The notes under the pieces were generated by a model that was not told the origin of the DNA, made no database searches, and saw only the letters and a program-made list of their open reading frames with translations. DNA of 7,480 bases from Bacteroidota bacterium (GTDB lineage: Bacteria; Bacteroidota; Bacteroidia; Flavobacteriales; Schleiferiaceae), in the NCBI GenBank assembly GCA_003023665.1, contig PXYR01000082.1, forward strand, positions 1 to 7,480. Direction: 5' to 3'. Made by a program: the position numbers and the translations under genes. Positions 1 to 6,488 of the stretch are shown piece after piece. Positions within the stretch are counted from its first letter, which is position 1; each line of letters begins with the position of its first letter.

Positions 1-29
1 CAAGTTGATCACTTGAACAATCAGGACCT

Positions 30-725
30 ATGAATCATCAATTAGATACGCATTGGGTGGAGGTTTTTAATACGATTGGGCAGCATGAAATGCAGGAATT
101 TGGGTTGGACCCTGATCGATTCAAGTTTAAAGGAATACACCGCGGAAAGGCCATATTTGAATTTGTATTGATTCATAGAGATTATGATGTGGATTTATTT
201 GAAGAATTGCGCCAATATGTGGAGGTATACCGAACGCATATTAATCAGTTGAGTAAAATAAAGACGGCCAAGGTTTCCATCAAAAGGCGTCATGAGGATT
301 TTTATTATAAATGCAATCAATACCACGTTTGGTACTATTTCATTCATTTTGAAAAAGCTGTGAAGAGGCCTAACATTGATTTAAAACCATCCGTAGCAGA
401 TTTAGACCGCTATTGGATAGTAAAGTACTGCAACTACAGATTCAGTGTTAAAGAAACAGATATACACATTACCGGTTTTGAAGTGAACCTGGGTATACTC
501 CAATTAACTGGGGTAGTGCATAAAAATCGAATCAAAAGAGCAGGTGGAATAAATGAGATGGCCAACACTTCTTACGGGGAAATTGTCAAAGCAATAAGTG
601 ATTATTGCGACGTGAAATACTTGGAGTATAGAATAAGAGAGGAATCAAGCACGACTGAATATCTTTTTGCCGGTTGCGTTAGGGAGGAGTTGTTTCTTGT
701 AGAGCACTATGAGATAGACTTGTAA
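30..725 (+). CDS. Hypothetical cytosolic protein, 231 residues
   Basis: I do not recognise this protein. It has no signal peptide or membrane segment, so it is probably cytosolic. It is rich in aromatic and charged residues, with a run of Tyr, Trp and Phe around residues 92-108 (including YYKC and WYYF). The first 75 residues look alpha/beta, with a helix-like stretch at about 55-75. Residues 140-165 look like beta strands. Cysteines occur at 95, 134, 193 and 216 but not in a recognisable metal-binding spacing. The ATG at 30 gives a full reading frame; only 29 bases lie upstream in the window, so a longer protein or an upstream operon partner cannot be excluded. The next gene begins 58 bases after the stop, with its own promoter-like motif between, so co-transcription is possible but not required. 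That it is a real gene is likely; its function is unknown. Confidence 0.75.
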   Translation: MNHQLDTHWVEVFNTIGQHEMQEFGLDPDRFKFKGIHRGKAIFEFVLIHRDYDVDLFEELRQYVEVYRTHINQLSKIKTAKVSIKRRHEDFYYKCNQYHVWYYFIHFEKAVKRPNIDLKPSVADLDRYWIVKYCNYRFSVKETDIHITGFEVNLGILQLTGVVHKNRIKRAGGINEMANTSYGEIVKAISDYCDVKYLEYRIREESSTTEYLFAGCVREELFLVEHYEIDL

Positions 726-754
726 CTATGAAATAATACCGCACAGTTAAGACG

Positions 755-762
755 TAAGTTTG
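755..762 (+). promoter_or_regulatory. Bacteroidota-type -7 promoter element (TAnnTTTG)
   Basis: TAAGTTTG is an exact match to TAnnTTTG, the -7 element of the primary sigma factor of Bacteroidota. It lies 21 bases before the TTG start of the nuclease gene and predicts a very short leader, as is common in this phylum. No well-placed TTG -33 element is visible at the usual spacing, so the call rests on the -7 element and its position. Confidence 0.45.
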
Positions 763-783
763 TAAGAGAAAAAATAGAAGATA

Positions 784-1482
784 TTGAAGCCTCAAGAATC
801 CATTTTAAGTTATGACCGTTGGACGTTGACTAAGAGCTCTTTTGTCAAGGGCAGACAATGTGCTAAACTACTTCATTTATACACCTTTAAGCGAAACGAA
901 CAGACGCCGGTCAGTAAGGAGTTGCAAAAGGTTTTTGATAGAGGGCATTCATTTGAGGATTACGTGCGAGAGAACGGTTTTCCCGGAGGTGTCAATGTAA
1001 AAGATGAAGTGTCAAAATTCGGCTATTTGAATTCTTATACTAAGCGAGTTTTAAGCGAGCCTGGTTCTAAAGTGCTCTACGAAGCTACGTTTATTGAAGA
1101 TGAGGTTTTGGTGATGTGTGATATCCTCACTAAGGATCAAAACGGCCGAATAGATGTATATGAGATTAAATTGAATAAGGAATTGAACGAAGCTATTTGG
1201 AATGATTTGGCTATTCAATTTACCATCTGTAAGAAACGATTTGGTGGTGCATTGCGGTCTTTTAATGCCATTCTTCGTGATGATGAAAGCGGCCAGCATT
1301 GGACGGAGATTGATATGACAGAGCAGTTAGATTTAAAGGTCAATCAGGTTCAGGATCAGATTGTTGAGTTCAAAAATATACTTGAGAATCAGGAGCCAGA
1401 AATAAATATGGGTGAACATTGCAATAAACCTTATGCATGTGCGTTCAAGGAATATTGCACAGGGCTTAAAAGGTCCGTTTGA
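784..1482 (+). CDS. PD-(D/E)XK nuclease, Cas4 / DUF2779-N-terminal-like, with predicted Fe-S cluster
   Basis: Predicted DNA nuclease of the RecB/Cas4-like PD-(D/E)XK superfamily. Residues 14-30 (LTKSSFVKGRQC) match the N-terminal signature of Cas4-like and DUF2779-associated nucleases, with the first cluster Cys at 26. The catalytic core is visible: Glu100 in YEATF, Asp113 in MCDIL, the E-x-K pair Glu127/Lys129 in YEIKL, and Gln145 in the following helix (motif QxxxY-like). Cys213, Cys219 and Cys225 (CNKPYAC, then FKEYC) would complete a four-cysteine 4Fe-4S site with Cys26. At 232 residues it is a single domain; DUF2779 proteins are usually much longer, with a C-terminal exonuclease-like domain that is absent here. 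The start is TTG: an in-frame TAG lies 9 bases upstream, and the first in-frame ATG falls at residue 111, past the conserved N-terminus. No cas genes or CRISPR are nearby, so a CRISPR adaptation role is unsupported. Confidence 0.85.
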   Translation: MKPQESILSYDRWTLTKSSFVKGRQCAKLLHLYTFKRNEQTPVSKELQKVFDRGHSFEDYVRENGFPGGVNVKDEVSKFGYLNSYTKRVLSEPGSKVLYEATFIEDEVLVMCDILTKDQNGRIDVYEIKLNKELNEAIWNDLAIQFTICKKRFGGALRSFNAILRDDESGQHWTEIDMTEQLDLKVNQVQDQIVEFKNILENQEPEINMGEHCNKPYACAFKEYCTGLKRSV

Positions 1483-1523
1483 TTAGGATGTGCACCGCGA
1501 TAAAAGATTAATTATTTGATACA

Positions 1524-1785
1524 ACACTACACTCTACGAATCTTAATGATGAAGAAAACTCAAGCCATAGAGCAGGGTAGTGTATTCAAGCAGCACCGTT
1601 GGTGCTTAATAAACAACGCGACTTTCTAGTAAGGTCTGCGGCATGAAGAACCCCTGTGTTTAGGGGTGCCAACCGATCCAATCCAGGGCACGGTGGCGAA
1701 GAATGCGGGTGATCTATTCACCAAAAACAAATGGGAATTCAAATTCTCTTTTGATGATTGTGCTGACGCTCCGGGGTCAGTTTTG
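1524..1785 (+). ncRNA. Candidate structured RNA (chain of stem-loops) in a 393-base gene-free gap
   Basis: The gap 1483-1875 has no convincing gene but holds a near-continuous series of short helices. ACACTAC/GTAGTGT (1524-1530/1577-1583) extends inward by CTCTA/TAGAG. AGCACC-gtt-GGTGCT spans 1592-1606. A nine-pair stem with one bulge and one G-U pair links 1617-1625 to 1631-1640. ACCCCT-gtgttt-AGGGGT spans 1650-1667. GCC(a)ACCG pairs with CGGTGGC (1668-1675/1691-1697). GGTGA-tctat-TCACC spans 1708-1722. A GGGAAT/ATTCTC-type hairpin covers 1733-1748. CTGAC/GTCAG (1763-1767/1776-1780) is followed by TTTT. I recognise no known RNA family (not tRNA, tmRNA or RNase P RNA), and the strand is uncertain because helices look similar on both. 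A decayed gene or mobile-element remnant is the main alternative. No good promoter was found before it; 1786-1875 holds only the palindrome at 1804-1816 and a weak promoter-like pair. Confidence 0.35.
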
Positions 1786-1803
1786 AAAAGTTTAGTTCCA
1801 CAC

Positions 1804-1842
1804 TGACAAGGTTGTCGTTATGCGGTAATCGATGTAGATGTG
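1804..1842 (+). promoter_or_regulatory. Palindrome overlapping a possible promoter for the envelope operon
   Basis: TGACAAGGTTGTC (1804-1816) is a near-perfect palindrome (GACAA/TTGTC around GG). Its TTG at 1812-1814 lies 20 bases before TAGATGTG (1835-1842), a one-mismatch version of the Bacteroidota TAnnTTTG element. This spacing suits a -33/-7 pair for the gene starting at 1876. The same 13 bases occur inverted at 5723-5735, upstream of the VWA gene. An operator function is inferred only. Confidence 0.25.
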
Positions 1843-1875
1843 GGGACATTGAATGTGATTTTAAAATAGTGAAGG

Positions 1876-2736
1876 ATGAAAGCAAGAAATCTACTCACAC
1901 TAGGTGTGGTGCTGGCATTGTCTTTTACGGCAATGGGTCAGCGAAAAATAGCGGGAAAGAAGCCCCTATTTAACAGTTCGCAGTGCACGGATGGTGATTG
2001 CGAGACCGGTACAGGAAGTGCCGTTAATTCAAATGGAGATCTGTATTACGGTCATTGGGTTAATGGTAAACCTCACGGATTAGGAACGGTCTATTTTGAT
2101 CTTGATAACGAGGCATACTCCCCAGGTACCTTTTTCACGGGGAGATTTTGTTATGGGCTTGTGGACGGTATGGGTACGTTTGATTTTCCTGGCGAAAAAA
2201 GGATGACGGTGAAGTTTGATAAAAGTCAGGACTTTGCCGTATTTGAAGACGTTGGTAAGATGCATCCCCGAAAGCGCAGATTGGTAATGGATGATGTGAA
2301 AAAATGGGAAGGTTGGGAAGTACGCCAACAGGCATTTTTTGAAAACGGCAGTCCAGATAGAATCCTTGTTTCTATGCACAGGGACTGGACAGGCGCACAA
2401 TGCTGGTCTACGGAAGCACGCTCCGGTCCGGTTAAAATCTTTTTCTTGATAGATACCGGTTGTTCGGGTACCGCATTGACTAAGAGTACCATAGATTATC
2501 TGATTCAGAACGGTATAAGGGTGACAAAAACAGGGTCTGCTTTTTACAATACGGCTTGCGGTGTACAGGAGTTTAACGAGTATGAAATAGAGAGCTTGAC
2601 TTTGGGTGGGGTAACCTTTAAAAACTTAGCAGTAAGCGAAACGCTTTCTGATGATAATCTATTAGGTATGAATGTGCTGGGCTCCTTTGGTACGTTTGAA
2701 TTTAATGAGGAGCACCAAACCCTTTCTTTAAAATGA
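1876..2736 (+). CDS. Secreted MORN-repeat protein with C-terminal retropepsin-like aspartic protease domain
   Basis: Predicted exported protease, 286 residues. Residues 1-21 form a signal peptide (hydrophobic LLTLGVVLALSF, then AMG before Gln22). Two MORN-like repeats follow: NGDLYYGHWVNGKPHGLGTV at about 53-72, and a degenerate copy at about 85-104 (FFTGRF..GLVDGMGTFDF). A linker with basic residues (131-135) leads to the C-terminal clan AA domain from about 185. Its catalytic motif is IDTGCSGTAL, with Asp193 as the single aspartate per subunit, so it should act as a homodimer like retropepsins. The expected second-half motif LLGMNVLGSFGTFEF occurs at 262-276. The motif has Cys where DTGAS families have Ala, which is tolerated in related clan AA sequences. 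The ATG is fixed by the signal peptide; GAAGG abuts it too closely to act as a normal ribosome site. It is the first gene of a three-gene operon and overlaps the next by four bases. The substrate is unknown. Confidence 0.85.
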   Translation: MKARNLLTLGVVLALSFTAMGQRKIAGKKPLFNSSQCTDGDCETGTGSAVNSNGDLYYGHWVNGKPHGLGTVYFDLDNEAYSPGTFFTGRFCYGLVDGMGTFDFPGEKRMTVKFDKSQDFAVFEDVGKMHPRKRRLVMDDVKKWEGWEVRQQAFFENGSPDRILVSMHRDWTGAQCWSTEARSGPVKIFFLIDTGCSGTALTKSTIDYLIQNGIRVTKTGSAFYNTACGVQEFNEYEIESLTLGGVTFKNLAVSETLSDDNLLGMNVLGSFGTFEFNEEHQTLSLK

Positions 2737-3749
2737 AGCAGCTGATCACATTGGCGCTTTTTGCAGCAGGGATAGCTGCGAATGCGCAATCAAAAAAGAC
2801 GGAAAATTACAAGAAGCAGGTTTCCCGAACGCCCTATATAGTATGGGATTGGGTAGATGAAGATTCTACTCGCGCTTATCAGGATACCATTCCTGGAATC
2901 ATGAAGTTCTTTCATAAGGATGAATTTGAAGGCGAACGCTGGGAGTCGGTCCACTATTTCTATGATGTAGAGGAAGTGTATTCAGGAGAAACCACCAAGC
3001 AGCTGATTAGGGATTGGAATTCCTTTGATTTAGATACCATGTATTATTCCGATTTATTGGTTAAGTACCATCCCTATAGTGGAGATTCTTTTCGAGCTAA
3101 TGTCCGTCCATCCTATGGCGTCATGTGGAATGAGAGCTATACGGTTGATAGCTCTACGGTCATCATGGACGACGTCTATTTGGATCTAGATACCTTAAAA
3201 AGTGGAGAGGTAGTGTTTCACCTGATGTATATGAGAATCATTGAAGACACTCTTTTCCCGGAGAACGAAGCGCTCTATGATCCTATGGAATTGGATGAAA
3301 ACGAAATGTTCGGTGTACTATCCACGTATGATTTTTCTGGACAGTGGATGGCTCGTGTTTATAATGTTACCTACGACAAATCAACACGAGATCTATTGAG
3401 CTATTACATGATGGACAGTATGATGGTTGTTGAATTTAGAGACATGCGTGATGACGGCTCTTTGAGAGAGGTGGTCCCGATTGAAATTTTTCACGAAGGC
3501 GATCTTGGTGGCGATTGGAATACCCAATTTATAGCTGATGAAGATAGCGCCATGACGGTGCATGCTTCTTATTATAACCCGAATTGGACCTGGATGGCAA
3601 AGCTCATTTGGGTGGATCAAGACACCCTGCGCTACATTGTTGAGGTGGATGAAGTCGCCAATGAAAAAATGGAAAATGATCTCAAGGAAACAGAGAGCTA
3701 TGCCTGGTATTGGGAATATTACAGATTGAAAGCAATTAAAGAAGAATAA
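2733..3749 (+). CDS. Secreted acidic protein of unknown function, 338 residues
   Basis: I do not recognise the family. A clear signal peptide (MKQLITLALFAAGIAANA, predicted cleavage before Gln19) marks it as exported. There is no Cys at the cleavage site, so it is not a lipoprotein, and no C-terminal type IX sorting motif or further membrane segment is visible. The mature protein is rich in Asp, Glu, Tyr, Trp and Met and has no cysteines. It alternates strand-like segments with acidic loops (for example VDEDSTRAYQDT, LDLDTLKSG, MELDENEMFG), which suggests a beta-rich soluble fold. Two segments look similar in style (VIMDDVYLDLDTL near 145 and LIWVDQDTLRYIVEVDEV near 290) but I could not confirm a true repeat. 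Its ATG overlaps the stop of the protease gene as ATGA, implying translational coupling and a shared task in the envelope, perhaps as substrate or partner of the protease. The SIMPL gene follows after 17 bases. Confidence 0.8.
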   Translation: MKQLITLALFAAGIAANAQSKKTENYKKQVSRTPYIVWDWVDEDSTRAYQDTIPGIMKFFHKDEFEGERWESVHYFYDVEEVYSGETTKQLIRDWNSFDLDTMYYSDLLVKYHPYSGDSFRANVRPSYGVMWNESYTVDSSTVIMDDVYLDLDTLKSGEVVFHLMYMRIIEDTLFPENEALYDPMELDENEMFGVLSTYDFSGQWMARVYNVTYDKSTRDLLSYYMMDSMMVVEFRDMRDDGSLREVVPIEIFHEGDLGGDWNTQFIADEDSAMTVHASYYNPNWTWMAKLIWVDQDTLRYIVEVDEVANEKMENDLKETESYAWYWEYYRLKAIKEE

Positions 3750-3766
3750 TTAAAAACAGTGAAACA

Positions 3767-4495
3767 ATGAAAAGAACAGTAGCAGCCATTTTTGCGGCAA
3801 GCATTTTAGGAGCATCCTTATTCTTGGCCTATGCCTATAAGACTAGAGGAGATAGAAACGGAAACATATCCGTAACCGGATTGGGAAGTATAGATTTTGA
3901 AAGTGATATAATTATGTGGAGAGGTTCGTATGAAACCTCTGACAGTAATATGGCTCGGGCGTTTGAAACCCTACGAAAACATAAAAATATTGTAGAGAGC
4001 TACTTGGTAGAGCGGGGAATCAAGCCTGGTGAAATCACCTTCAGGCAAGTCAATACGGACGAAGAGAACCGCAGTTTATATAATGAAGAAGGCAACTACG
4101 TAGGTAGTGAATTTGAAGCGTACCGATTGTCCCAGATGGTGCAGATTGATTCTAAGGATTTAGATCGTGTCATTGCTATTTCAAGGGAGATTCCTGAGCT
4201 GTTGGAGGAGGGAATTGAAATACAATCCAACAATCCTAAGTATTACTACAGTGACTTGGATGCCATCAAGTTGAATTTGATTGAACAGGCGAGCGAAAAT
4301 GGACGCATTCGAGCAGAGCAAATTGCCCGAAATTCTAAGAGCTACCTCAAAGGGTTAAAGAGTGCCAAATTGGGCGTTTTTCAAATACTGGGTTATAATA
4401 GCGGTGAGTCGTATTCCTGGAGCGGAACCTTCAATACATCTAGCAGGTGGAAGACTGCAAGCATTACGGTAAAGATGAATTTTGAGGTGGAATAA
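3767..4495 (+). CDS. SIMPL domain (DUF541, YggE-like) envelope protein
   Basis: Predicted membrane-anchored periplasmic protein of the SIMPL/DUF541 family, 242 residues, a normal length for the family. One hydrophobic segment at about residues 5-23 (AAIFAASILGASLFLAYAY) is followed by basic KTRGDR, so it is probably an uncleaved anchor. The SIMPL domain runs from about 33 to the end. It begins with NISVTGLGSIDFESDII, typical of the family's first strand, continues with a helix carrying ARAFETLRKHKNIVESYLVERGI and a strand EITFRQVNTD, and closes with strand TASITVKMNFEVE. The central region (SDLDAIKLNLIEQASENGRIRAEQIA) is the usual long helix. Known members include E. coli YggE and Brucella BP26, which form ring-like oligomers; YggE is linked to oxidative stress. 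The precise role here is unknown. The short 17-base gap puts it in the same operon as the two secreted proteins upstream. Confidence 0.85.
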   Translation: MKRTVAAIFAASILGASLFLAYAYKTRGDRNGNISVTGLGSIDFESDIIMWRGSYETSDSNMARAFETLRKHKNIVESYLVERGIKPGEITFRQVNTDEENRSLYNEEGNYVGSEFEAYRLSQMVQIDSKDLDRVIAISREIPELLEEGIEIQSNNPKYYYSDLDAIKLNLIEQASENGRIRAEQIARNSKSYLKGLKSAKLGVFQILGYNSGESYSWSGTFNTSSRWKTASITVKMNFEVE

Positions 4496-4497
4496 AT

Positions 4498-4532
4498 GGT
4501 CATTTTTTTTGCCATACAAGTGAAAAAATGCC
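4498..4532. terminator. Possible weak transcription terminator after the envelope operon
   Basis: Three bases after the SIMPL stop codon, GG(t)CATTTTTT (4498-4508) can pair with AAAAAATGCC (4523-4532) around a 14-base loop. The stem is mostly A-T, with two G-C pairs at its base beyond a T bulge, and no U-run follows on the + strand, so it is not a canonical intrinsic terminator. The end of the operon and the independent promoter-like sequence beyond it make termination somewhere here likely. Confidence 0.22.
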
Positions 4533-4638
4533 GTGAAAAACAAGCTAAGAGTGCAGTTTTAAATCACACTTAATTAAATATCGTAAAATACTGATAATGA
4601 ATCATATAGATGTCTCTAATTCACCCGAAAAATTAGCA

Positions 4639-4664
4639 TTTGGCGCTCCAATTTTGTATCTTAA
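4639..4664 (+). promoter_or_regulatory. Possible Bacteroidota promoter before the 4688 gene
   Basis: TTTG at 4639-4642 and TATCTTAA at 4657-4664 resemble a -33/-7 pair, although the second half of the -7 element departs from TTTG and the 14-base spacer is shorter than usual. The position gives a leader of about 20 bases before the ATG at 4688. The 192-base gap that contains it shows no other gene; a 23-codon ATG frame at 4597-4668 overlaps the motif and is considered spurious. Confidence 0.3.
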
Positions 4665-4687
4665 ATAGGTAATCAAACGAATAGAAT

Positions 4688-5689
4688 ATGAAGGTAGAAA
4701 AACCAGTTTTTAAGCTAGAACATCCCTCTAAAGGAACCCGTAAAGAAAGCATCTTAACAGATGAAATGTTGGTGGCTTTTTGTGAGAGCAGGATTGATTG
4801 GTTGAAAGAGGATATAGAGGATGCGCATAAGGAAGCTAATGAGTTTCATAAGCGGACAGAACGTCGCGTAGATATGTTCATTCGTTCTTGTCCGGAGCTG
4901 GTAGCTTCTCCCTATGAATTGGCTGGTTTCAATTTGCCTTACCAAAATCATTGGAAGTACCGTGATACTGCTTTTAGCATAAAATACCAGGACCCTACAT
5001 TTTATCTAAACTTTCACAACCAGGAGTACAGTAACTATTGGAGAAAGGGCAGAATCAAAATCACTTTTGAATTTTCTGAAACGCAATGGGAAAATGGGTT
5101 GCACACGTTGGATCCGCACAAAGCCATCATTGACTACCAGTCTGAATGCACTATGGAGGAAATCCAGTATTGGATTGACCTGAGGGATTGGACCTTCAAC
5201 AGTGAGGAGTTCTTTGCCTCCTACATAGCTGCATGCGAAGGAGAAGAGCCGGAGTATATGGAACAAATGAACGCCCTTATTCAACGAATAGAGCAAAATC
5301 GTGAAGAGATCAATCATTTACGGTGGAAGAAAGCTTTGGCGGCAAAGCGCGCTCTTCAATCGCGCGCATTGGATATCATAGAATTTGGATATGAAGGAGA
5401 GGAGCAGAAGTTGTTTAAAAAGGTTGACCGTCCCATGATGGTTACAAGAATGGAAATATTAAGGATTACGCCGTCCAAGAAGTCGGTGGATGTTCGGATA
5501 GTTGGTCGTGATTTTGTGAAATACGAATACGGCTATTCCGGAATTTGGAGGACTGGAACTGTTTTCACGGAGGAGAAGGAATGGATTTCTAAAAATGTTC
5601 GTATAGCCACGCTCTTTGAGATGGATATTGTCCAAGATTATTCTGAAGAGAAATGCGCCTATGATCCCACGGTGAAGTATAGGTCATAA
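4688..5689 (+). CDS. Hypothetical cytosolic protein with helical segments, 333 residues
   Basis: I do not recognise this family. There is no signal peptide or membrane segment. Residues 22-66 look helical and highly charged (LTDEMLVAFCESRIDWLKEDIEDAHKEA region). Residues 88-130 are aromatic-rich and strand-like (FSIKYQDPTFYLNF, IKITFEF). Residues 186-232 form a long charged helix that could be a short coiled coil (MEQMNALIQRIEQNREEINH). Residues 250-310 look like a small beta domain (MEILRITPSKKSVDVRIVGRDF, then YGYSGIWRTGTVF). There is no nuclease, ATPase or protease motif that I can identify. The ATG at 4688 follows a possible promoter and has no convincing Shine-Dalgarno, as is usual for the phylum. 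The VWA gene starts 111 bases downstream in the same direction, so the pair may be functionally linked. The layout suggests a scaffolding or binding protein rather than an enzyme; this is inference. Confidence 0.75.
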   Translation: MKVEKPVFKLEHPSKGTRKESILTDEMLVAFCESRIDWLKEDIEDAHKEANEFHKRTERRVDMFIRSCPELVASPYELAGFNLPYQNHWKYRDTAFSIKYQDPTFYLNFHNQEYSNYWRKGRIKITFEFSETQWENGLHTLDPHKAIIDYQSECTMEEIQYWIDLRDWTFNSEEFFASYIAACEGEEPEYMEQMNALIQRIEQNREEINHLRWKKALAAKRALQSRALDIIEFGYEGEEQKLFKKVDRPMMVTRMEILRITPSKKSVDVRIVGRDFVKYEYGYSGIWRTGTVFTEEKEWISKNVRIATLFEMDIVQDYSEEKCAYDPTVKYRS

Positions 5690-5721
5690 ATTAAGTACCT
5701 GGTAATGTGGTTTTTATAAGG

Positions 5722-5735
5722 TGACAACCTTGTCA
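5722..5735. repeat. Perfect inverted repeat upstream of the VWA gene
   Basis: TGACAACCTTGTCA has perfect six-base arms (TGACAA/TTGTCA) around CC, centred about 72 bases before the VWA start codon. It is followed by A6 and preceded by T5 a few bases away, but it lacks the U-run needed for a terminator on either strand. An alternative hairpin AAGGT/ACCTT overlaps it. Thirteen bases recur inverted at 1804-1816, also about 66 bases before a gene. It could be a repressor or activator site. Confidence 0.35.
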
Positions 5736-5800
5736 AAAAATGGAAATACTTGATTAGTGGGGGACATTTGTACCAGTTATTAATCAAAACGATTTGCCTT

Positions 5801-6487
5801 ATGGAAAATGTGAATTTGAAAAAAGACGTGTTACTGGATTACACGTTTGTATTGGATGCTTCAGGCAGTATGTCTGGAGAAATTTCGGAAGTGTTGGATG
5901 AGCTCAACAGACAGCTTAAAGAATTGAAGTTGAAGTTTGAGGAAACTGCTCGCCCTTGCCGCGTAACCATTGTGAAATTTGATACGCGTTATGAGGTATT
6001 GCGTGATCAAGAGGCTATTGAAGCTGTGTCTTTGGTTACTCCTGAAGAGTATTATGCGGGAGGCATGACGTCCTTGTATGATGCCATAGGTTTAGGCGTA
6101 AAACGTGCAGATGCCCGGGTAGACTTTATGGTCAAGCGTGGAACTGCAGAAGCGCTTGTGGTTGTCTTCACTGATGGAGGAGAGAACAGCTCCGTAGAAT
6201 TTACGGGGACGGATATCCAGGAATTGCTCAAGGATTACCAAGAGCGTGAAGGCTGGGAAATTGCTCTAGTGGGCACGGATATGAGCGCTATTATGGATAT
6301 GGGACGCAGATCTATGCGTAGAGATAAGATGCGCCATTACCAGCAGCATCAAAAGCGTGAAGCGCTGTACAACCTGAGTCAATCTGTATCTGAATATTAT
6401 TCAGGGAAGGATGAGCACTTTAATCTGGATAAGAAGAAGTGGATTATGGAGCAACGCCGCCGTGAAAGAGAAGAAGGACAAAAATAA
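5801..6487 (+). CDS. Von Willebrand factor A (VWA) domain protein with intact MIDAS
   Basis: A 228-residue cytosolic protein made almost entirely of a VWA domain (about residues 12-165). The metal ion-dependent adhesion site is complete: Asp19, Ser21 and Ser23 in VLDASGSMSG, Thr90 in GGMTSLYDAIG, and Asp125 in VVFTDGGENSS, so it should bind Mg2+ or a similar ion and a partner protein's acidic ligand. The C-terminal 60 residues are basic and helical (RRSMRRDKMRHYQQHQKREA and KKKWIMEQRRREREEGQK), possibly a nucleic-acid or partner-binding tail. I chose the ATG at 5801. An in-frame TTG at 5750 would add 17 residues (MISGGHLYQ...), but that extension is unlike the family's start and lies in the presumed leader. 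VWA proteins of this kind often work with AAA+ ATPases or other partners in multi-protein assemblies; no MoxR-type ATPase is in the window. Unknown genes in the same direction flank it. Confidence 0.85.
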   Translation: MENVNLKKDVLLDYTFVLDASGSMSGEISEVLDELNRQLKELKLKFEETARPCRVTIVKFDTRYEVLRDQEAIEAVSLVTPEEYYAGGMTSLYDAIGLGVKRADARVDFMVKRGTAEALVVVFTDGGENSSVEFTGTDIQELLKDYQEREGWEIALVGTDMSAIMDMGRRSMRRDKMRHYQQHQKREALYNLSQSVSEYYSGKDEHFNLDKKKWIMEQRRREREEGQK

Positions 6488-6488
6488 T

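Noticed and set aside
784..1482. CRISPR-associated Cas4 identity
   Set aside because: There are no cas1, cas2 or CRISPR repeats in the window, and the N-terminal signature fits DUF2779-type nucleases as well or better.
1546..1629. A 27-codon ATG frame (MMKKTQAIEQGS...) in the gene-free gap
   Set aside because: It is very short and ends in TAG TAA, and the region it covers is better explained by the stem-loops at 1524-1583 and 1592-1606.
1483..1875. Integron attC site, tmRNA or RNase P RNA in the gap
   Set aside because: No attC core pairs, no tRNA-like ends with CCA and no RNase P consensus were seen among the hairpins.
4597..4668. A 23-codon ATG frame upstream of the 4688 gene
   Set aside because: Too short, without a ribosome site, and overlapping the likely promoter of the real gene.
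5750..5800. TTG-started N-terminal extension of the VWA protein
   Set aside because: The 17 added residues do not resemble a VWA start, and the ATG at 5801 places the first strand and MIDAS motif at the usual distance from the N-terminus.
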